From: Phytophthora sp. 'mugwort' | Lineage: Eukaryota > Oomycota > Peronosporomycetes > Peronosporales > Peronosporaceae | Assembly: GCA_033558025.1 (NCBI GenBank) | Contig: JAUCEF010000008.1 | Span: 2,604,001-2,668,000 of the forward strand | Direction of reading: 5' to 3' | Length of the DNA stretch: 64,000 nucleotides | In this document: in pieces, positions 32,077 to 42,950 of the stretch | How the letters are laid out: each line of letters opens with the position of its first letter | Position numbering within the stretch: position 1 is the first letter of the stretch | Translations under genes and position numbers: made by a program | The notes under the pieces: model-generated | Told to the model about the DNA's origin: nothing | Database searches by the model: none | The model's input: the letters and a program-made list of their open reading frames with translations, nothing else

Positions 32077-32720
32077 AATTTTTGTTTTTCTTGCCATTTC
32101 TAACAGAAATGACAGATCCCTTTTCTCCGAGAAGGTATCTCGGATCATCTTTACCAGTTTTCCTTCGAATAGGGTGGATTTGGAGCGCAACCCAGTTAGG
32201 ATTTTCTCCAAAGAGGTGTTTAGCGCAAGACCTGGATTGCACTTGCTCTTCCGTATCAAGCGGTCTTGCACGAACACTTTTAGTCGAAGTTGAAGCATTT
32301 ATCAATTTTGGGGATTTATATGTTTCAACTTCAATATCAGCTGTATTGGGGCTTGCCTGAATTCCTGTATCAGTAATAATGAAGCTTACCTGGAATTCTG
32401 TATTAGTTGTTTTGGGACGAGCCTGTACTCCACTATCAGCACTATCGGGACGAGCAAGTGCTTCACTATCAACCAAATTTACTGTTGAGGCATCAGGGTT
32501 TGTTTGAGAGAATTTATCACTCACTGTTTTTTTAAGGGCTTAGACGAATCTGTCTGAGTTGATGTAGAGGTTTTTAAAATCAGTGTGCTTATAGTGCTAT
32601 CTACGTCGCTTGCCCACGATGCACCTTCGAACATGAGTCGCCTGGCTTTAACTTGTTGAACACGTCGTTAAGATCGCTCAAGAAGCTCTTGTCGCTTTTG
32701 CTCTCTCAGAGCGAGGAATG
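32063..32720 (-). pseudogene. Maverick hypothetical protein with QA-P-TDT repeats, frameshifted
   Basis: The main open part is 32063-32524. The sequence before it (32525-32720) continues the same protein in another frame through a break in an A-run near 32528. The N-terminal half is built from loose repeats such as TSTQTDSS, DSGVQARP and DTGIQASP, hinting at a disordered spacer. The C-terminal part is basic (IHPIRRKTGK, then NGKKNKN). The stop overlaps the start of the following gene. Family unknown. Confidence 0.4.
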
Positions 32721-32862
32721 AGAAATTTGAAAGCTTATTTCTATATCATAGATATAAAAAAAAGAGTAGTCATAACTACCAGTAATCGAGACAAACTATG
32801 TTTGTCATTCGCCAATGCTGTTGGCTCGAAGATCATGCCCAACCTTCGGTGGCGGTCCGAAG

Positions 32863-32892
32863 GACGCCCGGGAGGGGCCTCGCCCGCTCCAT
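32863..32892 (+). repeat. GC-rich 30-bp motif, copy 2
   Basis: Second copy of the motif at 29824-29853, containing CGCCCGGGAGGGG and CCGCTCCAT. It lies in the gap between the hypothetical genes and the truncated DNA polymerase. Confidence 0.7.
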
Positions 32893-33084
32893 TGCTACCA
32901 GTAGCTCGGCATAACTGATTCCTGGCGAAATGTTGCATCTGAATGACAAATATGATTTCTTTCATTTAGTAGGTTGAAATATCGATCTTTGATGCCATGA
33001 AATGGAACACCAAAGATTGCTTCTTATGCACGCTAATACTTGCGATTTACAACCGTTTTACTGAAATTTGATACTGTATCGAGA

Positions 33085-35612
33085 TTCATCAGCTCGTTCT
33101 CGATTCTGCTGACTTCATGAATGACCCACAACTTTTGCCGTAGCTTACCAAGCTCAAGGTCTTTTTGTAAGCAGTTCTGGCATCATTTCGCCGTAGATGT
33201 CCTTCTCCTCCCTTCCAATAATAGACAAGCTTGTCCGAGTTGAACTCAGTAGCTTCTTGAGGCGAAATCCACCGAGCGACATGTTTTTGCGTGCGACGTT
33301 GCATTGGCGCATGAGATCAAAACATTACCGTCAATATGCCCCAAATTGTTATTGATACGATCGGTTGATGAAGTATCGACAGTCCGTTGACACCAGCATA
33401 GACCACACAGATATTTTTGCTTTTTCAGCAATGTGTCCAAGTGATCAAGAGTCATATTGAATTCACGCTTGGCTTTTACACCCTGATGCTTGTAGCCACT
33501 CATTAGCTTAGCTGGGAATCTGAAGGATGTAGCAGGTGCTTTAACAGGGTGTTGGAGCTCGCTAAAGCAAGTTTGATACATAACCTTCTCCGAGAGGCCC
33601 GGAAGCGAGACACCATCAGCGAACATGTCGAGATCAAAACGCTTAAACAACTCACGCTGAGCCTCGATGGACTTGACGAATGGTACTACATCTAATTTAT
33701 TGTACCAGATGAATAAATCTTGATAGACTTCATCTCATAGTGCTGTTACCAACGCTGGTACCACGAAGAGTACTGTCGAATGCTGATTTAGGAGGGATGT
33801 TGATTTCGATGAGCACCTCGAAAGCTTTGATGTACTCGTATGGAAATAGTCCCGTGCCAAGACCACATACACACTTTGAATCTTGTCATCACACTTGCAT
33901 CCACCGAGATATGTACTAAGATACTTTTCATAGCTTGTTTCAGCAGGAACATAGTTGCTAATATCAAGCATCTTCATGTCTGAAGGCAATGCACATGTAG
34001 CTTGGATTCTTGATAACAGATTTGATGTTCGTCGTACCAATGACGGAGAATAGGTCGCTCTTAATCAAGTTGATAGCGTATCTACCAGAATTGAACCCCA
34101 GTACTGGTACTTGATCGAGCTGTTGCTTGATTCTGCCATAATCAGACCTCTCCTCCCGAAGGAAATTGTTTTATGGAAATCAAAGAAACTAGCATAATCT
34201 CCATCCTTGATCCAGTTATCAACGTCATCAATTGAGTACTTCTTTCCAAGCCTTAATCCAGGGATCTCCATACCGCTAATGCCGTAAGCTTTGATAATCT
34301 TCTTCAGAAGTGGCTCATAGTTTTGAACATTGTACTCCTGAATCTTCAAGCCGACTTTGCCAATGTAATCAAACATATCTTTTAGCAAGGCTTTCGGTTC
34401 ATCATTTACAAAGCATCTTACTTCCCCGGAGAGACTGTCAGCTACTGATACTGAAACAGGAACGTTTTCATTCGTGAAGACAGTGCTTCCACCGTGCTGG
34501 ATACCCGTTGGCTTCAGTATGGCCTCAAAATCGTACACCATGAAGTGATCGATGTAGTGGTCAATCTTCTTGATAGAATACTTCGTTAGCATTGATTTTA
34601 TGGAATTGTGAGGCGGTCTGTAAATAGTTGCCTCCGCTGGAAAGCTCTCAATATTCACACTTATGATTTTTAAGCTTGTCAGCGCTAGCGAAGACCATTT
34701 CACACTTAGGGCATTGATACTTGCTTTGAAGCATATCGATGCTCTTAATGTACAGAGCGTGGTTCTCATGAGATAAGATGGACATGGATTCAAACTCTTT
34801 GTCCGAGCGACGAATGCATTCAACTTTTCCCGACTCCACATTCATTGTATAAACATTGATAGTGAGCCGGAAGCAGTCCTCAAGCTAATCGCACTGTAGA
34901 AGGTCAATAAGCTTAAAGCTTCGGAATAGACTCAGAATATATTTAATACCCTTGAAATAACAGTATCGCTTGAATACCTCCTTCACTTGAGCCTGGATTC
35001 TACGGGGATCTTTCTTAGAATCTTGTAGCAAATGCCATGCAATGCAATGGAAGACTCATTTGTTGTTCGTCTGGGGAAAGTTGATGACATGCTTGTTTTC
35101 GCGAATGACTAGGAATGACAGTCTTGCTATCATCAAGAGCATGGCTAAGCTTGTTAGCCAGCTCCAGAGACCTGGTTCTAAAATACTTTTCTTTCGAATA
35201 TCGGCCTTACTATTGACCGCAACAGGATTATTAAATACGCAGGTATTACCTAGATTAGGGTGAAAGTACCTGGTTTCATTCTCATCGCTGAGACTAATCA
35301 GGTTGCAGCCGAGAGCAACATTCACCTTGAATGCATTGGTTTGCGTAGAGAGAACGTGCTCAAGCTTATCGTAGAACTCCGATGGCTGGATACCCTCGTA
35401 TAGATGAGACTCCATATGGTGACCGCTATAGAAACGATATTTGGGGTCAGTAAATATTGGATATGTGCTTCGTCAAATCTTATAGAAACATTGTACTGCT
35501 TTGTGACCAGCTTTTGATGGCTCGGACGAGTGATGTTGCTAACATAAACCATCTTACCGGTTTTACGTCGAACCAGAAGCGCGATAATCCGTACTCCATC
35601 GGACCACATTAA
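33085..35612 (-). pseudogene. Protein-primed family B DNA polymerase, N-terminal half, frameshifted and truncated
   Basis: The gene reads leftwards from about 35612. The N-terminal region (VWSDGVRIIALLVRRKTGK) is followed by a C2H2-like zinc finger (YQCPKCEMVFASADKLKNHKC, about 34655-34720). The exonuclease domain comes next, with motif Exo I in FMVYDFEAILK (about 34540). A segment with FDLDMFADGVSLPGL leads to an HNH-like module: CGLC, then a block ending INNNLGHIDGN and a Cys. The C-terminal palm motifs expected for polymerisation were not found before sequence similarity ends near 33085, so about half the gene is missing. Frameshifts occur near 35410, 35050, 34650, 34060 and 33650. The enzyme would have replicated the element using a protein primer. 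Confidence 0.7.
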
Positions 35613-35833
35613 TATTTTATCGCTTTAGTCCTTCACGTTCATAAGTCAGCATATTTGCTATATATTTGAGGCTATATTATTCTCGTGAAGATGACTTTAT
35701 AATTATTGGATGTTGTATCACGATTAACTTTATATCATGGTTCCATAGAAAGGTTTTGAAATTAATTAATTAATTCAGGTGGAGGAGTTCACCTATATAT
35801 GGCTTGACTTTTATGTGATAAAAAACTAATTAA

Positions 35834-36046
35834 TTAGCTAAGTTCGTTTTCACTATTAGATTCGCTTTCATTTGGATTAGGTTCGGTTTTTGGTTTCCGC
35901 TTGCGAGTCCGAATCTGATCTCTATTCTTATCATCATACTCTTTTTGATACCCTAAGCAAGCTTCACGTGTGCGCTGGTAGTAGCACCTCTGCGCCTCCT
36001 TGATGCGTACTTTATTAGCTAAGTATTGTTTGGGAGAGCACTTCAT
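35834..36046 (-). CDS. Small basic Maverick protein
   Basis: 70 residues, intact, starting at ATG 36046 (MKCSPKQYLANKV). Very rich in Lys, Arg, Glu and Gln, with a Tyr/Arg-rich middle and an acidic tail (PNPNESESNSENE). It could be a nucleic-acid-binding or zipper-type transcription protein, but no family is recognised. It lies between the polymerase start and the NTPase-nuclease gene. Confidence 0.4.
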   Translation of the reverse strand: MKCSPKQYLANKVRIKEAQRCYYQRTREACLGYQKEYDDKNRDQIRTRKRKPKTEPNPNESESNSENELS

Positions 36047-36164
36047 TTTTCTATATTAATAGCTATATATTTATTGGGATAAAAAATAAAACGGGAGGTA
36101 AAAGACCGCACTCATTACTTGCCGCATTGGTACTTAGTGGTTCAAACTGATCAGTTCTGAGCCC

Positions 36165-37970
36165 TCAACCCTTCAAAAACGCACCGACACGACGAGAAGT
36201 CTCCCAGCTTAAAAAAAACTGTGACCCTACCTCGTTTGCGGACACATTCGTAATTGTCCCACTCCTGTTGCTTCGCAAGTCGATGACAACATATTCTTTA
36301 GCTGCAAGCGCAGCATATTTCCCACCTGCCGCGAATCGAGACATATGCTCGCCAATCTTGTCGCCATTCACGAGCAACTCGATTCCCCACCGAAGACTTC
36401 CATTCAAATAGAAGCCAATCTCTCCATGGATACGCTGGCTGCGTTGACGGGGTGACGCAAGAAACATTATCGACAGCTCGGGGGCATATGTAACACGTAC
36501 TCGTCGTGTGAAGCGCAAGAGCAGCCATAAACAGACGCTGGAAAACAGCTTCTTTGGGAAAGTCATATTCGCAGACCACGGGATTGTATTAGTACAGAAG
36601 CAGACAAACTTCCAATCGCCTTCCGGACCAGCTTATACAATGATGTAGGATTTAAATACCCACGATCAGGAAACAGCCATTTGTAATAGTATCTTTAGCC
36701 AAGGGAGATGTAAACTTCACATAGCCGCCATTATGAAATACCATACCGGCCTTCTCTAACCTTGTAAAGCATTGTTCTTCATCGTTACTCAATCTCTGCA
36801 CCAATGGCTGACAGGCGGGGTCGCCAACCAAACATATGGTGAGAAACCTTTGATGATCGGGATGGGTTGGTGTTCTGTGATCATTTCTGAAGCACCGTGC
36901 CATTTGGTCCACAAAGGCCCCCGACATCTAATATGCCAGCAAATCCTGTTCAGTTGGATGCGCCTTTCGAAAATGCGAGTAAATTGTGTTAATGGAAACG
37001 CGCAATGAACCAATGTGCCCATTGCACTTTCGTATGATCACCTCCACAAATGTGAGATATCGCAAGCTTGGCGGCAATTCGTTCTTCAAGTTCAAAAGTT
37101 CATGCGCCTCCACATCACTGATCAAGAAGTCGTCTCTTGTCAGCTTCCATGAAATACTGTTGAAGGCAACAGGGCTAGAAGGGACATCTGTCTCGAGCAA
37201 ATGCGTCGCGTGTATGATAAACCGAACATAGGTCGGTACTCAGGTCGCTCAGCCCTTAATAAGACGAACTCAAAACTCCAAATCCTTATACTGTCGCTGA
37301 CAGTCATCCATCATAAAGACGCACAGCTTGTCTCCGGGTACAAAACCCTTGTTACCATAAATATCAACACCATGGTTGGATAAAACGGTCGTGACATGTT
37401 CTGTGGCACTATCGAACGCGATAGGTACATAGCGAAAGCCAGGATATTGACGAGCGAACATCGCCAACAGCGAAGTTTTCCCAGATCCCGCTGGCGATGG
37501 AAAGAGCACGAAGCTGGTTTCATTATCGCGCTATACAGATTCAACACCAATGCATCGCGTGAAAGGTGAGGCATCTCCAGATTGAGTCCATCTGCAATCG
37601 ATCGAAACGGCGGATAAAAAATCTGGGGAGGGTTGACCGGCCGCTCTTGCCCCGGAACCACCAACGAAGCCACAGTGCGAGGAAAAAGATGCTGCGTCGG
37701 CACTTCCACGATGAGCGTCGCTTGCGCGTCGAGATCATTCAACAACGATCGCGGATCCAAAGGCTGGCCATTCTCGTCGTCATACGCTGCTCTGTTGGCG
37801 TAGACATTCACTTGATCGGCTGTAAGCTGAGCCAGAATACCCGTTCCTTGCGGTCGCGTGTGGTCATATCTCGCGTGAATCGTGTTGCGAGGATTCTCAA
37901 TATCGAGTGCAACTATCACATGGCACTGATGATGCCTTGTGGTCCAAGAACGGACCGCGAATTGCTGCAT
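36165..37970 (-). pseudogene. Crinkler-RHS-type P-loop NTPase plus REase-fold nuclease, frameshifted
   Basis: Starts at ATG 37970 (MQQFAVRSWTTRHH). An N-terminal acidic/aliphatic domain is followed by a P-loop NTPase: Walker A in LFPSPAGSGKTSLLAM (about 37480) and Walker B in LCVFMMDDCQ (about 37300). A helical lid region (36650-37200) follows. The C-terminal part (36165-36580) contains IHGEIGFYLNGSLRWGIELL and later EYVVIDLRSN, the pattern of the restriction-endonuclease-fold nuclease of Crinkler-RHS proteins. The expected Asp of the GxIDFY motif reads G here, so the nuclease may be inactive. Frames change near 37500, 37200, 36930 and 36580. There is no secretion signal or LFLAK-type motif, so nothing indicates a secreted effector. 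It ends about 110 bp from the right repeat. Confidence 0.65.
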
Positions 37971-38080
37971 CTACCAGCTAGAACCACACTTTTCGCGCCA
38001 TCTCTTCTTTCTTAGAGAGGAGAGAGAATTTTGCAAGTGGGAAAAATAGTGTGGTCCACATCGGTTGCAGGACTGTAATG

Positions 38081-38258
38081 AAGGTTTAATCTTCTCAGCC
38101 TGGTTAATATGCTTTGGATGACTCCTAACGCTCTGAGGCTATCGATTGGTTGTTTGGTTAGAAACACCAGCTGGGTATTAGAAACGATTAAACCTATTCT
38201 CCTTGTAAAAGTATGCTAAGAAAAAACCTGCCGGCGTAATGTGCTAAGTATTACTACT
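38081..38258 (-). repeat. Maverick right terminal inverted repeat
   Basis: Reverse complement of the left repeat, with the terminal bases AGTAGTAATAC conserved and the outer 40 bases nearly identical. The internal boundary near 38081 is where similarity to 21205 fades. Confidence 0.93.
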
Positions 38259-38264
38259 TTCGTC
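38259..38264 (+). repeat. Target-site duplication, right copy (TTCGTC)
   Basis: Identical to the hexamer before the left end (21020-21025). Confidence 0.93.
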
Positions 38265-38339
38265 GGAGCTCTCTTCCTATTCACGATTGCTACTATGCCT
38301 GTGGCCCGCGGACTCGTTCTTCTCTTGTCTGGGCCGTGA
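38259..38339 (+). pseudogene. Small hydrophobic-tail protein B2, 3' fragment
   Basis: Continues the B-gene alignment directly after the Maverick: CGTCGGAGCTCTC, then CTATTCACGATTGCTACT, as in B3 (58006-58041), and ends with a TGA at the expected place. Confidence 0.75.
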
Positions 38340-38694
38340 GCAACTCAGTCAGCATCCATGTCATCAAGTACTCAGTGGTCTAAAACTAGTCGTGAGAATT
38401 AAACGGAAAGGTTGCCAACACTTGCTATCCTCATTCACTAGCCAATCATCACTTACATATTAATATTAATAAATTAATTAAATAGTGTGAATTTTGAGCA
38501 AAACCGCGGTCCTGATGCTGGCACACAACGTGTGTCAATACAGTCTTTGCGCGGTCTTGGTGGACATCATGAAGACCAGACAAATTTCGGATCAGGATAT
38601 TTTATTTACCACCTTGCATCTCGATGTCTCACTCTCCAATTTGCCAACTGCAGCTCACGCCTCAAGACCGACAACTAATATGCTTTAGAACACG

Positions 38695-38985
38695 ACGGTG
38701 GCCTACCAGATGACGCATCTGCCTGAAGCGACGCTAACAATCCGCAATGAGGAAACACGAAAGATGAACTCCATTTCGGAAATACTTAAAATTAATTTTT
38801 ATTGATTTTCTGCGGGTACAGAAAAGATTCCTGGAGTATTTAAATACTTGCAGCAGAGACCCAGCGAAATACCCTCACGGGCCTTCTTTCGGCGGTCGTC
38901 TCCATCGGAACCCCTTCATCTGTTAATTTTCGCTTGGACGTTCATCAAGGACGGGTTCATCTTGCTCTTGGCGGTGACACAATGA
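38695..38985 (+). pseudogene. Small hydrophobic-tail protein C2, broken by a short insertion
   Basis: Aligns with C1 and C3 at both ends, but about 85 AT-rich bases (near 38770-38855) replace the normal junction and bring an in-frame TGA. The hydrophobic segment and the closing GTTCATCTTGCTCTTG are kept. Upstream (38515-38600) is the conserved leader containing a short ORF with YSLCAVLVDIMKTRQI, also present in unit 3. Confidence 0.65.
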
Positions 38986-39080
38986 CTCCTACGAATGTGA
39001 GGTGCAATGCCACCGACTATTATTATCACGAGCTCGGGGAGTAGAGAGCAATAGCATATGGTCGCTGCTGGTCAGCTCAA

Positions 39081-39650
39081 TTGCATTTGTCCAGTACTGT
39101 AAAGCAGCATATCCAGAACGAATGGAGCATCTGGCGAAGAAGCAGCGGGCAACCTGAAAACGAAGCGAGAAAAGGCTTCTGTTGCAGTTCTACCTGGGTG
39201 CTCGCAATTACGCTACTCTCCGGGGCGACAAGGGCATCAGAACAAGGGTTGGGCTCAAGTTGTCTCTCGTTTATCCCGGACGGCGTCGCAGCCAACAAAG
39301 ATACGTTAACCACGCAAAGTCTAATGTATGAATATTCGTTTGCCCATGCAGATCAATGCAAAACGAAGTACTTTCGCTTAATGTACGAGCACGACACGTT
39401 CAAGCGCCTGAAGGATATGAGTGGTGCAGGATGGAACAGAGAGATTCACGCTCCCACTCTCCTCGGCAAAGTCTGGGAGAGTCTTGCCAAGACGCAGCCA
39501 CGAAACGCATCGCTACTGAAGCGTTTCCGCGAGGAAGGGTTTGCACACGACGACGTCTGATTTTGATTGCAGGGGACTCACGCGCAACCGCAGCGGAGGC
39601 TGAAAATATTGTCGTATTCACGACTAACGAGGTGGACGCCTTGCTTTAAA
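39081..39650 (+). pseudogene. Harbinger accessory (Myb/SANT-like) protein remnant
   Basis: The frame to 39560 includes a Trp/Leu-spaced segment: FKRLKDMSGAGWNREIHAPT followed by VWESLAKTQPRNASLLKRF. It matches the pattern of Harbinger accessory proteins, with a GW block, then VW..L...P......F, then D...I.GD..A. The final conserved part (IAGDSRATAAEAEN) lies in the next frame after a shift near 39545. The N-terminal 60 codons are probably not original. Confidence 0.5.
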
Positions 39651-40202
39651 ACGGCCCCGATTTACTACCGCAATCCGATGGTGGGGGGAGGGAGGATGTG
39701 GCAAGCGACCATGGTGACCATAAAGACTAAGTATCTAGCCAGGCCAAACCCACCCGCATTTTCGTCACCGTCCATCGCTGCGCGTACGGAACGCATAAAA
39801 TGTTACCGCGACGGAAGCAAGAAGAAGTAGAAGAATCAAGCAGAAGAGAGCACTACTACAATGACGTCGTTCTTCAAGACGGCTGAGCGCTACTTTCACT
39901 GAAGATGAAACTACCTGCTAAAGATCTTGGAGATGAAACAGCGGTTGATGCAGAGTAGCTAGCAGTAACATAGACCGCTAGAAGGCAATAATCAACACGA
40001 AATTTTCCAATCGATCTCATAAAACATGACGCCACGTACCATTTCATCATCACCCCATCCCAGAAAAATGTGACGAGGCTAGCAACTTTATGGGGCTAAT
40101 TGCCGCAATAAAGTATCTAGGACTAGGAGTCTGGGTCGAGTCAAAATGAAATGGGACGTGACGTCATGCTGAGGGAGATAGACTGACAAAATCTCGTGCT
40201 AT

Positions 40203-41350
40203 ATGAGATCATGCGCTAGCTTCTACTCGACATACTCGTCCCACATCGCTGGGTCCATCCAGTCACGCCAGTTAATTCCTGACGAAAAGTCGAAGGGAAA
40301 TACGTCTATGGCCCCAGACCGTGCATCATCCTCTTTATCTTCAGAGTCATCACCTGTGTCTTCAAAATCTGTGCTACGTCCGCAGAGTTTTTTCAGTCTG
40401 ATAAAGTTGCGAAGACAGGCGCAGGCAAAACTAATAGATTGATAACAAGAAACCCGCACCCAATAGCTACTCGCAGGATCTTGAATCGTCTTTTCAAGCA
40501 GCCATTGACTCATTCGACCACATTGCGAGCTTTAGCCTGTCTTGTATAGTTCTCTGGCCGTTTTCGGTCGACCAGATCCCTCTGCCCATTTTTTTCAATG
40601 GTACCGTGCGCCGTAGTATGGGGTGAGAATTGAGACTGCAACGCGTAGCCGGCATCCGCAATGACGTAGTAGTGCTCTTCACCCTTCGTAAAAACTGGCT
40701 GTGGGCCAACACCATGGAGTCGTGGGTCGCACCTCCAGCTCCCGTGTAGATAAAAGCAATATTCATATCCCAGTCCAATGCTATAAGAACGTTTGTCCTT
40801 TCTTGGTCCTGAATCTCTCTGCATCAGAAACCGTCATCACGATGGGTACGTGTACGCCATCAATAGCAGCAACCACCTGGTCGAATTAAGGGAAAGCTTG
40901 CACAAATGAAGCAGGAACTAACTGCGGTAGAGCAATGTTTTATAGTGCCTGAATAATTGCGCGTAGTCCAACCCGTTGATAACGGTGTATAGTTGAGAAT
41001 CCCACACGAAACTTCACTTCTTGATTTCGGCACAAAGTGCTCTGCCGAACCAATCCAACGTGACAGCTAGTACTTCACTATGATACGTGCCCTTGCAGGA
41101 AAGAAACGGGCTTACACTTAGTATAAAGCTCATCAAAAGCCTATTTAATCATGCGAAATTGGTCGCCGAACAAGAAAGCATTTGAGCTCTGGTAAATTCA
41201 CTTGAAAAGCGCTGCCGGGTCATCCGGGCCGACTAGCCGAGGCTCAGGATCAGTTGAAATCGCTAAACCCTTACTCGATGCTTGAAACAGCGTTGAGAGC
41301 GCTTGAAGTAACCACAGGTCATCTTCGTCATCGTCGTCCGCCATCTATGC
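40203..41350 (-). pseudogene. PIF/Harbinger DDE transposase remnant
   Basis: Several minus-strand frames together give the DDE_Tnp_4 pattern. The first catalytic region is AAIDGVHVPIVMTVSD (about 40850). Next is DWDMNIAFIYTGAGGATHDSMVL with the second Asp (about 40720-40780), then a decayed YYVIADAGYALQ block (about 40660) and a closing RNVVE-type segment near 40520. The C-terminal acidic tail (EDTGDDSEDKEDDARSG) ends at 40203. Multiple frameshifts and stops show it is inactive. An N-terminal part towards 41350 is very decayed. Confidence 0.65.
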
Positions 41351-41630
41351 GATAAGAATAAATGAATGAAACCCAGGCGGGCGTTCACCTCACTATAATA
41401 AAATATAATATAATAAAGCATTTCCAACGTGCCATTAATCCTATCCAGTCGTTTTAAGTGAAACACATATCTCCTTTTATTATGTGTTCGTGCACCTATA
41501 ACCCAACTGGCTCCCAAATTCCAGTTGTATTCCAAAGAAGCTGGAACAGCATCAGCACCTGAAACACGACCTAGTTTTTTTTTGCTTGTTTTCTCCACCT
41601 AAATTATTTAGTTTTGGTTTGTTTCTTCAC

Positions 41631-42950
41631 CTAAAATGAAAATGCTAACGAACCCACCCGATGGTTGCCAGCTATAACGAACATGATGCCATAATATACC
41701 CATTCACTGCTGAGGATATTTATCACCAGAAACCACAACTAAGCGCCCATCTTCACGAGACCACAAATACCGTGGTTGGCCGTTAATACCCAGGAAGAAC
41801 TTCAACATGAAAAAGTGATTTGCTTACCGTCCGTGAGAGCATGCGTACATTCAAAGATTCTTCGGCTGCCGGTAGGTAATCATCGCTAACACCGAGGGAG
41901 TTAACAGCGTGTGGTGTGTAGCAAGGCCCAGTACTGCTCAAACCGAGGGAGATGAATTGCTTTGAGTTGCACCAGGGATGAAGCAAAGAGATCGCGTAGC
42001 AGGCGAGTTGTGTTGTCGTGAGTGTGGATCCGAACCGTGTTTAACATCCTGTTTGCTTGCATGTGATCGACATGTTATTACTGTAAAGCCATATCATCTA
42101 ATCGAAGTATGGAGGAATAGTGGCCGTTGTGTAGTAGAACAACAACCCAGTCACAGCCATGAGAACACAAAACTACCTCTTGTGACAACATGCTCATTTG
42201 CTGCGCTGAGCTCGAAAGTTCGTTAAATGCATAGCGTCGTATACAATCAGCATCCCGCAAATTTGGAAAGTAGCCATGAAGCGTTGGCTCTGCATGTCTA
42301 GGGGTACACGCGGTTCGTCTCCGATCTAAAAATAATAGTCAGTCATGGTGTTTGTGGTCTCTCGTGAAGAATGTGCGCTTAGTCGTGGTCTCTGGTGATA
42401 ATATCCCACCGCTGAACAGGAAATTAAGTTATCAGGTTATCCTCCCTAGGGGAAGGATCTGCAACACCTAAGATCGTAGCTGAAACGATAACGACTTCGG
42501 CACAACAGATCTGCCACGGACTATGGCAGGTTACGTCCCGACAAGAGCGACCCCCCAATAACTGAGACACCGCCTACTATGAGGCCCCCAACTACAGCGC
42601 CAATAAACCCCTACTTTGATAGTGCTTCTGTCCTCCAGTCAATATATGCTTTACATATACAGCGCGCGCGAGATTATTGCCGCACCTGAAATTTGCTTTC
42701 TCGAGTCGACACTCAAGCCTTTCCCACTAACTAAGCACCCCAGAGCGTCGTAGAGCAGTAGGAGACAAATGAAAAAAAGCAAGATAAAAACTAATGTCGT
42801 TCCAGAGCAGTCGGCACAAACATGATTTGGGTCGGGTCAGAATTATAACCGCACTTCCGAGTTATTTATTAGAGGGTGGCAGAATTGACGAAACTGCCGC
42901 GGAGATCGCATGCGATTTTACCCTGAAATGACACGCGAGTTTGCGGACAA
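41631..42950. other. Unit 2 spacer and TE-flanking sequence
   Basis: Pieces at 41660-41720 and 42520-42640 match the spacers after C1 and C3 (for example GGTTACGTCCCGAC and a following TGAGAC), so array sequence is resumed here. The remainder shows no convincing gene. Confidence 0.5.

Larger units (their letters stand above)
21026..38258. mobile_element. Maverick/Polinton element, 17,233 bp, with both ends and target duplication
   Basis: Both ends begin (5' to 3', inward) AGTAGTAATAC and share about 180 bp of inverted-repeat sequence. The insertion is flanked by TTCGTC at 21020-21025 and 38259-38264. Maverick/Polinton elements are known for 5'-AG termini and 6-bp target duplications, and the gene content agrees: capsid proteins, adenain-like protease, packaging ATPase and protein-primed DNA polymerase B. 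It lies inside the B gene of array unit 2. Most genes carry frameshifts or stops. No retroviral-type integrase was recognised. The DNA is more AT-rich than the surrounding host genes, with genes packed on both strands and divergent starts as little as 12 bp apart. Confidence 0.95.
39075..41630. mobile_element. PIF/Harbinger-type element in the array spacer
   Basis: Similarity to the array spacer stops near 39100 and resumes near 41650. Between these points lie a plus-strand Myb/SANT-like accessory frame and a minus-strand DDE transposase remnant, the usual convergent two-gene layout of Harbinger elements. Terminal inverted repeats and the 3-bp target duplication could not be fixed by eye, so the limits are approximate. 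Confidence 0.6.
20160..42750 (+). repeat. Small-protein array, unit 2, split by a Maverick and a Harbinger element
   Basis: Homologous to units 1 and 3 but interrupted twice. A2 and the first part of B2 lie at 20160-21025. After the Maverick (21026-38258), the rest of B2, the leader and C2 follow at 38259-39070. After a Harbinger-type insertion (about 39.1-41.6 kb), the spacer segment resumes at about 41.65-42.75 kb. Every gene in this unit is broken. Confidence 0.8.

Noticed and set aside
36165..37970. Secreted Crinkler effector
   Set aside because: No signal peptide and no LFLAK-type N-terminus; only the NTPase and nuclease domains resemble the family, and the frame is broken.
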